Assembly (NCBI RefSeq): GCF_014641735.1
Contig: NZ_BMIH01000002.1
Span: 682,001-746,000 of the forward strand
Source of the DNA: Sphingomonas metalli
GTDB taxonomy: Bacteria > Pseudomonadota > Alphaproteobacteria > Sphingomonadales > Sphingomonadaceae
Direction of reading: 5' to 3'
DNA length: 64,000 bases
Made by a program: the position numbers and the translations under genes. Positions 56,423 to 64,000 of this stretch are shown here, piece after piece (within the stretch, counting starts at the first letter, position 1; the number at the start of each line of letters is the position of its first letter). The notes beneath the pieces are model-generated. The model was not told the origin of the DNA and ran no database searches. It worked only from the letters and a program-made list of their open reading frames with translations.

Positions 56423-57982
56423 ATGATGCGCAACCGTCTCGTCACCGCGTTGCTGGCGGCGTCGACCACGCTGGCCGGCTGCAACCTGGCGCCCAAGCAC
56501 CTTCGCCCGGCGGGGGAGATCCCCGCCACCCTGCCGCAGGGCGGCGCCTACCCGGCGGCCGCCGCCGACGGGCGGGACATCACCCAGGTGGCGTGGCGCG
56601 ACTTCTTCACCGACCCGCGGCTGCGGCAGGTGATCGCGCTGGGCCTTGCCAATAACCGCAACCTCCAGCTCGCGGCGGCGAACGTGCTTCAGGCACGCGC
56701 GCAGTACCGCGTCCAGCGCGCCGACCTCGTGCCCTCCACCACCGCATCCGGCGCGGGCATCTATACCAACAACATCTTCGGTGCGGCCGGAAGCGCCGGC
56801 GCGGCGACCGGCGTTGGCACCGGGACGGGAACCGGGGCCGGCACGGGTGCCGGGGCGGGGACCGGCGGCGGCGCGGGCGCGGGTGCGGGCGTCGGCACCG
56901 GCGCCTCGTCGAACATCGAGGCCTATTCGGTCAATGCCGGCTTCTCCGCCTTCGAGCTCGACCTGTTCGGCCGGGTGCGCAACCTCAGCCGCGCGGCGCT
57001 GGAACAGTATTTCGCCAGCGAGGAGGCGCAGCGCGCCGCGCGGATCAGTCTGATCGCCGAGATCGCCTCGGCCTGGCTGACCATGGCGTCCGACCAGGAG
57101 CAGCTGCGCCTGTCGCAGGAGACGCTCAAGACCTTCGAACAGACGCTGGAGCTGACCCGCGCGCAGTTCCGCATCGGCGTCGGCTCGGAGCTGGAGGTGC
57201 GCCAGGCGGAGACGAGCTATCAGGGCGCCCGCAGCGACATCGCCACGTTGCGGACGCAGATCGCGCGCGATCAGAATGCGCTCAACCTGCTGGCCGGCAC
57301 GACGGTGGCGGCCGAGCTGCTGCCCCAGCGCTTCGACGCGGATCATTACACGCTCGACTCGCTGCCCGCCGACCTGTCGTCGCGCGCGCTGCTCGCCCGG
57401 CCGGACGTGTTGCAGGCGGAGCATCAGCTGGCGGCGCAGAGCGCCAATATCGGCGCCGCGCGCGCGGCGCTCTTCCCCACCATCTCGCTGACCGCGACGC
57501 TGGGGACGATCAGCACCGCGCTGTCGGGGCTCTTCGCGGGCGGCAGCTTCACCTACAATGCCCAGCCGGCGGTATCGCTGCCGCTGTTCGACGGCGGGCG
57601 GCGGCGCGGCAATCTGGACTATGCCCGCGCCTCGCAACAGGCGGCGGTCGCCACCTATGGCCAGACGATCCAGACGGCGTTCCGCGAAGTGGCCGATGCC
57701 CTGGCCCAGCGCGGCACGGTCGGCGAGCAGCTGTCGGCGCAGACCGCCCGGGCCGAAGCGGCGCAGGCGACCGCCCGCCTGTCCGAGGCGCGGTTCCGCG
57801 CCGGCGTCGACTCGTTCCTGACGACGCTCGATTCGCAGCGCAACGCCTATGCCGCCCAGCAGCAGCTGGTGACCACGCGGCTGACCCGCGAATCGAACCT
57901 GATCGAGCTCTACCGCTCGCTCGGCGGCGGACTGGCCGGCGATCCGGACGCGCCCGCCACCCCGCCCGCCCCGGGGCAGTGA
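56423..57982 (+). CDS. RND outer-membrane channel lipoprotein (OprM/NodT family) with Gly-rich insert
   Basis: 519 residues. Tandem ATGs at 56423 and 56426. Lipobox L-A-G-C (Cys20). The two TolC-like repeats are visible (RDFFTDPRLRQVIALGLANNRNLQLAAANVLQARAQYRVQRADLVP...; LLARPDVLQAEHQLAAQSANIGAARAALFPTISL). Residues ~120-160 form a Gly/Ala/Thr tract (VGTGTGTGAGTGAGAG type) that normal family members lack or keep short. It sits where an extracellular or barrel loop is expected, so it probably adds a flexible surface segment. The stop overlaps the next gene's GTG start as GTGA. Confidence 0.92.
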   Translation: MMRNRLVTALLAASTTLAGCNLAPKHLRPAGEIPATLPQGGAYPAAAADGRDITQVAWRDFFTDPRLRQVIALGLANNRNLQLAAANVLQARAQYRVQRADLVPSTTASGAGIYTNNIFGAAGSAGAATGVGTGTGTGAGTGAGAGTGGGAGAGAGVGTGASSNIEAYSVNAGFSAFELDLFGRVRNLSRAALEQYFASEEAQRAARISLIAEIASAWLTMASDQEQLRLSQETLKTFEQTLELTRAQFRIGVGSELEVRQAETSYQGARSDIATLRTQIARDQNALNLLAGTTVAAELLPQRFDADHYTLDSLPADLSSRALLARPDVLQAEHQLAAQSANIGAARAALFPTISLTATLGTISTALSGLFAGGSFTYNAQPAVSLPLFDGGRRRGNLDYARASQQAAVATYGQTIQTAFREVADALAQRGTVGEQLSAQTARAEAAQATARLSEARFRAGVDSFLTTLDSQRNAYAAQQQLVTTRLTRESNLIELYRSLGGGLAGDPDAPATPPAPGQ

Positions 57983-59292
57983 GCCGCGTTTCCCGCCCGC
58001 GCCTGATCCTGTTCGCGGGCGGGGACTTCGCCTTCAATCTCTACTGGCAGAGCGTCATGCTCTACCTGCTCTTCTACTATACCGACGCGCTCGGCCTGCC
58101 GATGGCGACGGCCGCGGCGATCTATCTGGCCGCCTCGATATGGGACGGGATCGCCAGCTTCGCGGTCGGCGCGCTGGCCGACCGGCTGGGATCGGCACGT
58201 CGCTACCGGCTCGCGCTGGTCGCCGGGGCGGTGCCGCTGGGCGCGGCCTTCGCGCTTGCCTATTGGCCGGTCGCGGCCGGTATCGGCTTCGTGCTGGCGG
58301 GCCACATGCTGTTCCGCACCGCCTATGCGCTCGTCAACATTCCCTATCTGGCCATGTCGGCGCGGGTCAGCGCCGACTCGCGCGACCGCGCTTTGGTCGC
58401 GGGACTGCGGATGCTCGCCGGAACGATGGCGGCGGTGGTCGTCGCGGCGGGCACGGTGCCGCTCGGCGAGCGGCTGAGCGGTGGCAGTGCCGGACCGCCC
58501 GCCTTCTTCGCCGCGGCCCTGCTCTTCGCCGCGATCGGCGCCGCGCTGCTGCTCTGGGTCGGCGCGACGTTCCGCGACGCGGTTCCGGGCCCGCCCGCGT
58601 CGGGCGGCTCGGTCCGCGCGGCCCTGGGGAGCGTGGCGCGCAATCGCGCCTTCCTCACCCTGAGTGGTGCGATGATGGCGATGATCGTCGCCACCACCAT
58701 GCTCAACAAGTCGGTCCTCTATTACTTCAAGTACTTCCTGCACGACGAGGCCGCCGGCCAGCTCGCGCTCGCCTCGATGATGGCGGTCAGCGCCGCGGCG
58801 GTGCCGGTCTGGATGCTGGTCGCACGCTGGATCGGGGTGCGGCGGCTATGGTTCGTGGCGGTGGCGCTCAACAGCCTGGGGCTCGCCTTGTTCGCGCTGG
58901 CCGACCTGCCGCGCGCGGGCGCGATGCAGCTGTTCCTGATGGCGATGCAGGCGGCGACGGTCGGGCTTCACTTCGCCTTCTGGGCGATGTTGCCCGACAC
59001 GGTCGAATGGGGCCAGCGCGCGGGCGGCGCGCGATCGGAGGGCACGGTGTTCGGCCTGGCCGCGCTGCTCCAGCGGGTCGCGATCGGACTGGCGACCGCG
59101 CTGCTCGGCGCGAGCTTCGGCGAGGCGGGCTATACCGCCAACATCGCCCAGTCTCCGCAGACGCTCGCGGAGATGCGCTGGACGATCGCGCTGGTGCCGC
59201 TCGGCTTCTTCCTCCTCTCCGGGCTGCTGATGGCCCTCAACCCGCTCAAGCCCGGCGCCCACGATGCCGTGGTGCGCGAGCTGGCGGGCTGA
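57979..59292 (+). CDS. GPH-family sugar:cation symporter (MFS)
   Basis: 437 residues from GTG 57979. Twelve membrane helices are evident, starting LILFAGGDFAFNLYWQSVMLYLLFYYTDALGL. The loop after TM2 has WDGIASFAVGALADRLGSARRYR, the pattern of glucoside-pentoside-hexuronide carriers (MelB/XynP type), and later WAMLPDTVEWGQRAGGARSEGTVFG, with the conserved Asp-Glu and Gly residues. It would import a glycoside with Na+ or H+. Its start overlaps the efflux channel gene, but its function fits the glycosidases that follow on either strand. Confidence 0.9.
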   Translation: MSRVSRPRLILFAGGDFAFNLYWQSVMLYLLFYYTDALGLPMATAAAIYLAASIWDGIASFAVGALADRLGSARRYRLALVAGAVPLGAAFALAYWPVAAGIGFVLAGHMLFRTAYALVNIPYLAMSARVSADSRDRALVAGLRMLAGTMAAVVVAAGTVPLGERLSGGSAGPPAFFAAALLFAAIGAALLLWVGATFRDAVPGPPASGGSVRAALGSVARNRAFLTLSGAMMAMIVATTMLNKSVLYYFKYFLHDEAAGQLALASMMAVSAAAVPVWMLVARWIGVRRLWFVAVALNSLGLALFALADLPRAGAMQLFLMAMQAATVGLHFAFWAMLPDTVEWGQRAGGARSEGTVFGLAALLQRVAIGLATALLGASFGEAGYTANIAQSPQTLAEMRWTIALVPLGFFLLSGLLMALNPLKPGAHDAVVRELAG

Positions 59293-59302
59293 CCCCTTCG
59301 CG

Positions 59303-61582
59303 TCAGGCCAGCAGCTCGAAGGTCGTATGGACGCCCTCGGCCTGCGCGGAGGGGGCAATCCAGACGTCGAAGGTGCCCGGCTCCACCGTCGGCTTCAGGT
59401 CCGCGCCGAGATAGCGCAGCTGGTCGACCGTCAGCGTGAAGCTCACCGTCTGCGACGCCCCCGGCGCCAGCGCGACCTTGCGAAAGGCCTTGAGCTCGCG
59501 CACCGGCCGGGTCAGCGTCGCGACGCGGTCGCGGATATAGAGCTGCACCACCTCCTCGCAGGCGCGGGTGCCGCTGTTGGTCACGGTCGCGCTCACCGTC
59601 AGCCGGCCGCCCTGCGGCAGGGCGGCGGGGCTGACCGCCAGACCGGCATAGCCGACCTTGCCATAGGTCAGGCCGTGGCCGAACGGGTAGAGCGCGGCGT
59701 TGGGCGCGGTTCGCCACTGGGCCTTGTAGGGCTGGCGCTCGCCCGCCGGCTGGGGTCGCCCGGTCGCCTTGTGCGCGTAATAATAGGGCTCCTGCCCGCT
59801 CTCGTGCGGAAAGCTGAGCGGCAGCCGGCCCGACGGGCCATAGGCGCCGAACAGCACGTCGGCGATGGCATGGCCGGTCTCCGACCCCAGGAACCAGGTG
59901 ACGAGGATCGCGGGCGCGTCCTTCACCGCGCCTTCCAGCGCGAGGCCCCGGCCGTTCTTCAGCACCACGACGACCGGCTTGCCGGTCTTCGCCACCGCCT
60001 CGGCGAGTGCCATCTGCGGGGCGGGAACGGTGATCGCGGTGCGCGACTGCGCCTCGCCCGACATGCCTTCATTCTCGCCGATCGCGAGCAGCACCACGTC
60101 CGCCGCCTGCGCCGCCGCGACCGCCGCCTCGATGCCGCCCGGCAGCGCCTCCTCGACGCCCGAGCCCGGCGTCACCGTGACACTGCCCGCCACCGCGCGC
60201 ACGCCGGTCGCCAGGTCGACGGCATTGGCATTGTCGCCATAGACGACCCAGGGCCCGTTCAGATCGTGCTGGCCGCTGGCGAAGGGGCCGATGATCGCGA
60301 TCCGCTGCTCCTTGCGCAGCGGCAGCACGTCGCCGTCATTCTTGAGGAGCACGATCGCCTTGCGCCCCGCCTCGCGCGACAGGGCCAGGCTCTCCCGGGT
60401 GCGCGACCGCGCCTTCTCGCGCTTCTCGTCGATCCGGCGGAAGGGATCGTCGAACAGGCCGAGCAGATGCTTGACCAGCAGCACGCGCCGCACCGACTGG
60501 TCGAGCAGTTCCTGCGGCACCGCCCCCCCGCGCACCAGCGCGGGCAGGTGGAGCGCGTAGAGGTCGGATTGCATCGACATGTCGACGCCCGCGAGGAAGG
60601 CGATGCGCGCCGCATCCTTGCCGTCCTTGGCGAAGCCCGCCGCGATCATCTCCTCGTCGCCGGTATAGTCGGAGACGACGATACCGGGGAACTTCCACTC
60701 GTCGCGCAGCACCGTCTTCATCAGCCAGGGATTGCCGTGCGAGGGGACGCCGTTGATTTCGTTGAACGAGGCCATGCCGCTCATCGCGCCGGCATCGAAT
60801 CCGGCCTTGTAGGGCGGCAGATAGACCTCGCGCAGGGTGCGCTCGCTGATGTCGACGCTATTATAGTCGAGGCCGCTCTCCGCCGCGCCATAGGCGGCGA
60901 AATGCTTGACGCAGGCCATCATCGCGTCGTCGCGGGCCAGCCCCTCGCCCTGGAAGCCCCTGACCCGCGCGGCGGCGAACAGCTCGCCCAGCATCGGATC
61001 CTCGCCCGCGCCCTCCATGGTCCGGCCCCAGCGCTGGTCGCGGGCGATGTCGACCATCGGAAAGAAGGTCCAGTCGATCCCCGCGGCCGCGCCCTCGACC
61101 GCTGCGGCGCGCGCGGTGCGGCGCGCCAGATCGGGCTCGAAGCTCGCCGCCTCGGCGACGGGCACGGGAAAGATGGTGCGATGGCCGTGGATCACGTCGG
61201 CGGCGAAGATCAGCGGGATCTTCATCCGCGATCCCTTCATCACCGCGCCCTGCATGCGCCGCGCCATCGCCGCGCCGTTGCCGTTGAACACGCCGGTCAG
61301 CTTGCCCGCGACCGCATCGGCGAGCTGCTTGTCAAAATTGCCGCTGCCGCCCGGCGGGTTGAGCGCGACGGCCGCTCCGCCTGCCCAGGCGGCGGCGTTG
61401 AGCTGGAGCTGTCCGGCCTTCTCCTCCAGCGTCATCCGGCCGATCAGCGCCTCGATCCGCGGCGGCAGCGTGCCCGATGCCTCCGCCTGCGCCAGCAGCG
61501 CGCGCGCCGGGCTCGTCGCCCAGGCGGCGACCGCCCCGGCCCCCATCAGCGCCGCGCGGCGCGAGATCGTCATGTCGCTCAT
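59303..61582 (-). CDS. bglX: Glycoside hydrolase family 3 beta-glucosidase (BglX type), Tat-exported
   Basis: About 759 residues from the ATG at 61582, preceded by GGAG; ATGs at 61603, 61597 and 61573 are alternatives. The signal carries TISRRAALMGAGAVAAWATSPARA. The N-terminal GH3 barrel has the nucleophile Asp in GIVVSDYTGDEEMI and binding residues in KHFAAYGAAESGLDYN. The C-terminal GH3 sandwich has the acid/base Glu region GENEGMSGEAQSRT, and an FnIII-like domain ends the protein (LTVSATVTNSGTRACEEVVQLYIRD). It would release glucose from beta-linked oligosaccharides in the periplasm. Divergent from the LacI-type regulator. Confidence 0.93.
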   Translation of the reverse strand: MSDMTISRRAALMGAGAVAAWATSPARALLAQAEASGTLPPRIEALIGRMTLEEKAGQLQLNAAAWAGGAAVALNPPGGSGNFDKQLADAVAGKLTGVFNGNGAAMARRMQGAVMKGSRMKIPLIFAADVIHGHRTIFPVPVAEAASFEPDLARRTARAAAVEGAAAGIDWTFFPMVDIARDQRWGRTMEGAGEDPMLGELFAAARVRGFQGEGLARDDAMMACVKHFAAYGAAESGLDYNSVDISERTLREVYLPPYKAGFDAGAMSGMASFNEINGVPSHGNPWLMKTVLRDEWKFPGIVVSDYTGDEEMIAAGFAKDGKDAARIAFLAGVDMSMQSDLYALHLPALVRGGAVPQELLDQSVRRVLLVKHLLGLFDDPFRRIDEKREKARSRTRESLALSREAGRKAIVLLKNDGDVLPLRKEQRIAIIGPFASGQHDLNGPWVVYGDNANAVDLATGVRAVAGSVTVTPGSGVEEALPGGIEAAVAAAQAADVVLLAIGENEGMSGEAQSRTAITVPAPQMALAEAVAKTGKPVVVVLKNGRGLALEGAVKDAPAILVTWFLGSETGHAIADVLFGAYGPSGRLPLSFPHESGQEPYYYAHKATGRPQPAGERQPYKAQWRTAPNAALYPFGHGLTYGKVGYAGLAVSPAALPQGGRLTVSATVTNSGTRACEEVVQLYIRDRVATLTRPVRELKAFRKVALAPGASQTVSFTLTVDQLRYLGADLKPTVEPGTFDVWIAPSAQAEGVHTTFELLA

Positions 61583-61652
61583 CCCGTCAGACTCCATCCC
61601 CATCGGCGGCGTGGCCTGCCCGAGGGCAGGGCATTTCGCGTTGACCGCCGCC

Positions 61653-61666
61653 TGTAACCGGTTACA
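61653..61666. promoter_or_regulatory. LacI-family operator
   Basis: TGTAACCGGTTACA is a perfect 14-bp palindrome with the CG centre typical of LacI-type sites. It lies about 70 bases from the GH3 start and 100 from the regulator start, well placed to control both. Confidence 0.85.
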
Positions 61667-61765
61667 TAGTCAGGAAGAGTGCGAGAAGGCAACCGATTAT
61701 CCGGCAGGAATCGTGCCGGCGCAAGCGGCGCGTCGATCGACAACAGGCAGAGGGGGTGAACGGCG

Positions 61766-62770
61766 ATGAAAGGGCGTTCGGCAACGATCCGCGACGTGGC
61801 GCGGCATGCGGCGGTTTCGGTGGCATCCGTGTCTCGCGCGCTCAACGGCCTGAACAGCGTGCATCCGGAAACGCGCGCCCGCGTGGTCGCCTCGGCCAAG
61901 ACGCTGGGCTATGTCCCCCATGCCGGCGCGCGCAGCCTGTCGATGGCGCGCACCCATGCGATCGGCGTGGTGCTGCCGGACCTGCACGGCGAGTTCTTCT
62001 CGGAGATCGTGCGCGGCATGGACCGGGAGACCGGCGCGCGCGGCTATCACCTGCTGCTGTCCAACATGCATGCCGATGCGGAGCTCGCGGCGCAGGCGAT
62101 GCGCTCGATGCGCGGGCGGGTCGACGGGCTGATCGTGATGGCGCCGCAGCTCGACGCGACGGGCCTCGACGAGGCGCTGCCCCCCGGCGTGCCGGCCGTG
62201 CTGGTCAACGCCCGCGATCCCGGCGGCCATGCCGGGATGCGGATCGACAATGCCGCCGGGATCGACGCGCTCGTCGCGCATCTGGTCGGCAGCGGCCGGC
62301 GCGACCTCGTCCACATCGCGGGACCTGCCGGCAATATCGACGGCGACGAGCGGCGCGCCAGCTTCGCGGCGGCCATGGCCCGCCACGCCCCGGACCGTCC
62401 CGTCCGCATCGTCGCCGGCAATTTCCGCGAGGAAGGCGGACAGCAGGCCGTCGCCGCGCTGTTGCGCGAAGACGCCGCGTTCGATGCGATCGTCGCCGCC
62501 AACGACATGATGGCGCTGGGCGCGCTCACCGCGCTCCGCACTGCGGGCGTCGACGCGCCGGGCGCAGTCGCGGTGACCGGCTTCGACGACATCCCGCTCG
62601 CGCGCTATCTGGGCCTGACCACCGTACGGCTGCACCTGGCGGAGATGGGCGCGCGTGCCGTCGCGCGGCTGGTCGATACGCTGGAAGGCGCGGAGGACGC
62701 CCGCACCCTCGAACTGGTCACGCCCGAGCTCGTCGTGCGCACCACCACTCCTGACAGGACGTCGCCATGA
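61766..62770 (+). CDS. LacI-family sugar-responsive repressor
   Basis: 334 residues. The N-terminal HTH and hinge are canonical (ATIRDVARHAAVSVASVSRALNGLNSVHPETRARVVASAKTLGYVPHAGARSLS), with the minor-groove hinge Leu-Ser-Met in place of the usual Leu-Ala/Arg. The periplasmic-binding-protein-like core follows (IGVVLPDLHGEFFSEIVRGM, NDMMALGALTAL, VTGFDDIPLARY). It should bind the palindrome upstream and release it on a sugar signal. Its stop overlaps the next ATG (ATGA), coupling it to the glucanase gene. Confidence 0.94.
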   Translation: MKGRSATIRDVARHAAVSVASVSRALNGLNSVHPETRARVVASAKTLGYVPHAGARSLSMARTHAIGVVLPDLHGEFFSEIVRGMDRETGARGYHLLLSNMHADAELAAQAMRSMRGRVDGLIVMAPQLDATGLDEALPPGVPAVLVNARDPGGHAGMRIDNAAGIDALVAHLVGSGRRDLVHIAGPAGNIDGDERRASFAAAMARHAPDRPVRIVAGNFREEGGQQAVAALLREDAAFDAIVAANDMMALGALTALRTAGVDAPGAVAVTGFDDIPLARYLGLTTVRLHLAEMGARAVARLVDTLEGAEDARTLELVTPELVVRTTTPDRTSP

Positions 62771-64000
62771 CCATCGCTACCCTTCCGCTCGCCCGTCGCG
62801 ACCTGCTGACCCGGATGCCGCTGGCGGCGGCGGGGGCCGCGCTCGCGGGATCGGCGGCCGGCGCCGCCGCGGCGCGGGTGCCGCTGCCGCGCTGGTTCGA
62901 CGATCTGGAGCACCGCACCTTCCGCTTCTTCTGGGACCTGGCCAGCCGCCGGAACGGGCTCGTCCCCGATCGCTGGCCCTCGCCCAGCTTCGCCAGCATC
63001 GCCGCGGTCGGCTTCGCGCTCACCGCCTATCCGGTCGGCGTCATGCGCGGCTGGATCCGGCGCGAGGAGGCGCGCGACCTGACGCTGACCACGCTGCGCT
63101 TCTTCGACACCGCGCCGCAGGGCGAGGCGCGCAGCGGGACGGCCGGGCACAAGGGCTTCTTCTACCACTTCCTCGACATGGAGACCGGCACCCGCTTCCG
63201 CGAGACCGAGCTGTCGAGCGTCGACACCACGCTGCTCTTCCTCGGCATCCTGTTCGCCGGCGCCTGGTACGACCGCGCCGATCCGGTCGAGGCGGAGATC
63301 CGGCGGCTGGCGCAGCGGATCACCGACCGCGCCGACTGGCCGTGGTTCACCAATGATCGCGGCAGCGTGTCGATGGGCTGGCACCCGGAGCGGGGCTTCA
63401 TCGCGCGCGCCTGGGAGGGCTATAACGAGGGCATGATGGTCTATGTCGTCGGGCTGGGCAGCCGCGGCCGGGCCCTGGCCGACGGCGCGTGGGACGCCTG
63501 GGCGCGCACCTATCCGCCCTGCTGGCGCGGCAGCGGCGCGACCCGCCACCTCGCCTTCGCCCCATTGTTCGGCCATCAATACAGCCAGATGTGGATCGAC
63601 TTTCGCGGCATCCGCGATCCCGCGATGCGCGCGGCCGGCCTCGACTATGCCGAGAACAGCCGCCGCGCCACCTATGCCAACCGCGCCTATTGCATCGCCA
63701 ATCCGATGGGCTGGGAGGGCTATGGCCGCGACATCTGGGGCCTGACCGCCTGCGACGGCCCGATCGACACGGTGCAGCCGTTCGAGGGACGGCAGGCGAC
63801 CTTCTTCGGCTATTCGGCGCGCGGGCCGCTGGGGCAGCCCGACGAGCGCGACGACGGCACGCTGGCGCCGACCGCCGCGCTGGGCAGCCTCGCCTTCGCG
63901 CCCGAGATCGTGGTGCCGGCGGCGGACGCGATGCGGCGCTGGCCCGGCCTCTATGGCGAATACGGCTTTCGCGACAGCTTCAATCCCTCCTTCCGCTATG
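62767..64000 (+). CDS. GH144-type glucanase (glucoamylase-domain PF10091), 3'-truncated by window end
   Basis: 411 residues are visible and the frame is still open at base 64000. The N-terminus LARRDLLTRMPLAAAGAALAGSAAG is a Tat-like signal. The rest follows the family closely: FASIAAVGFALTAYPVGVMRGW, TAGHKGFFYHFLDMETGTRF, SVDTTLLFLGILFA, WEGYNEGMMVY, FGHQYSQMWIDFRGI and NPMGWEGYGRDIWGLTACDGP. Characterised members hydrolyse beta-1,2-glucans (sophoro-oligosaccharides). With the GH3 enzyme, the symporter and the LacI regulator it forms a likely beta-1,2-glucan utilisation set. Only the last few dozen residues are missing. Confidence 0.92.
   Translation, partial: MTIATLPLARRDLLTRMPLAAAGAALAGSAAGAAAARVPLPRWFDDLEHRTFRFFWDLASRRNGLVPDRWPSPSFASIAAVGFALTAYPVGVMRGWIRREEARDLTLTTLRFFDTAPQGEARSGTAGHKGFFYHFLDMETGTRFRETELSSVDTTLLFLGILFAGAWYDRADPVEAEIRRLAQRITDRADWPWFTNDRGSVSMGWHPERGFIARAWEGYNEGMMVYVVGLGSRGRALADGAWDAWARTYPPCWRGSGATRHLAFAPLFGHQYSQMWIDFRGIRDPAMRAAGLDYAENSRRATYANRAYCIANPMGWEGYGRDIWGLTACDGPIDTVQPFEGRQATFFGYSARGPLGQPDERDDGTLAPTAALGSLAFAPEIVVPAADAMRRWPGLYGEYGFRDSFNPSFRY

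Overview
The window is a high-GC, gene-dense stretch of a Gram-negative chromosome, most likely from an alphaproteobacterium of the Sphingomonas type. The clues are large TonB-dependent receptors carrying sphingomonad-style 'VVTGSRI' plugs, many Tat-exported enzymes, lipoprotein genes, and several families of dispersed palindromic repeats of the kind seen between sphingomonad genes. No rRNA, tRNA, CRISPR array, insertion sequence or phage was recognised.

Layout. 0-12 kb: the 3' end of an Asp/Asn beta-hydroxylase-like gene, a small exported protein, then three consecutive TonB-dependent receptors, each followed by a strong hairpin terminator. 12-27 kb: housekeeping and envelope genes (clpB, an M16 zinc peptidase, a DUF885 protein, a lone molybdopterin-subunit oxidoreductase, hemH, phbB, small exported proteins). 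A parS-like 28-bp perfect palindrome lies at 18.2 kb. 27-36.5 kb: a C4-dicarboxylate module in which the dctBD sensor/regulator pair is divergent from dctA, an alginate-export-type porin and a malic enzyme. It would carry succinate, fumarate or malate across both membranes and into pyruvate. The DctD has lost its sigma-54 contact loop, and the malic enzyme has no standard start codon. 36.5-38.9 kb: a lower-GC run of single small genes, each lying between copies of a short GCGGAC motif. 38.9-45.6 kb: ydfG, a membrane fatty-acid/sterol-hydroxylase-type gene overlapping a DUF2141 gene, a pair of exported ferritin-like proteins, then a TPP riboswitch and thiC. thiC has absorbed a palindromic repeat in frame.

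45.6-51.2 kb: an unknown lower-GC gene, a YefM-YoeB toxin-antitoxin pair, a membrane-bound LuxR-HTH/DUF4019 regulator, ung, a PhnA-domain protein, an S41 peptidase lipoprotein and a small lipoprotein. 51.3-58 kb: a TetR repressor divergent from a full RND efflux operon (adaptor, pump, outer-membrane channel) with a near-perfect palindromic operator between them. 58-64 kb: a GPH sugar symporter, a GH3 beta-glucosidase, a LacI-family regulator with a CG-centred palindromic operator, and a GH144-type glucanase that runs off the window end. Together these look like a beta-glucan, probably beta-1,2-glucan, utilisation locus. Its transporter gene is translationally coupled to the efflux operon.

All assignments come from reading the sequence and from family knowledge. 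No database search was run.
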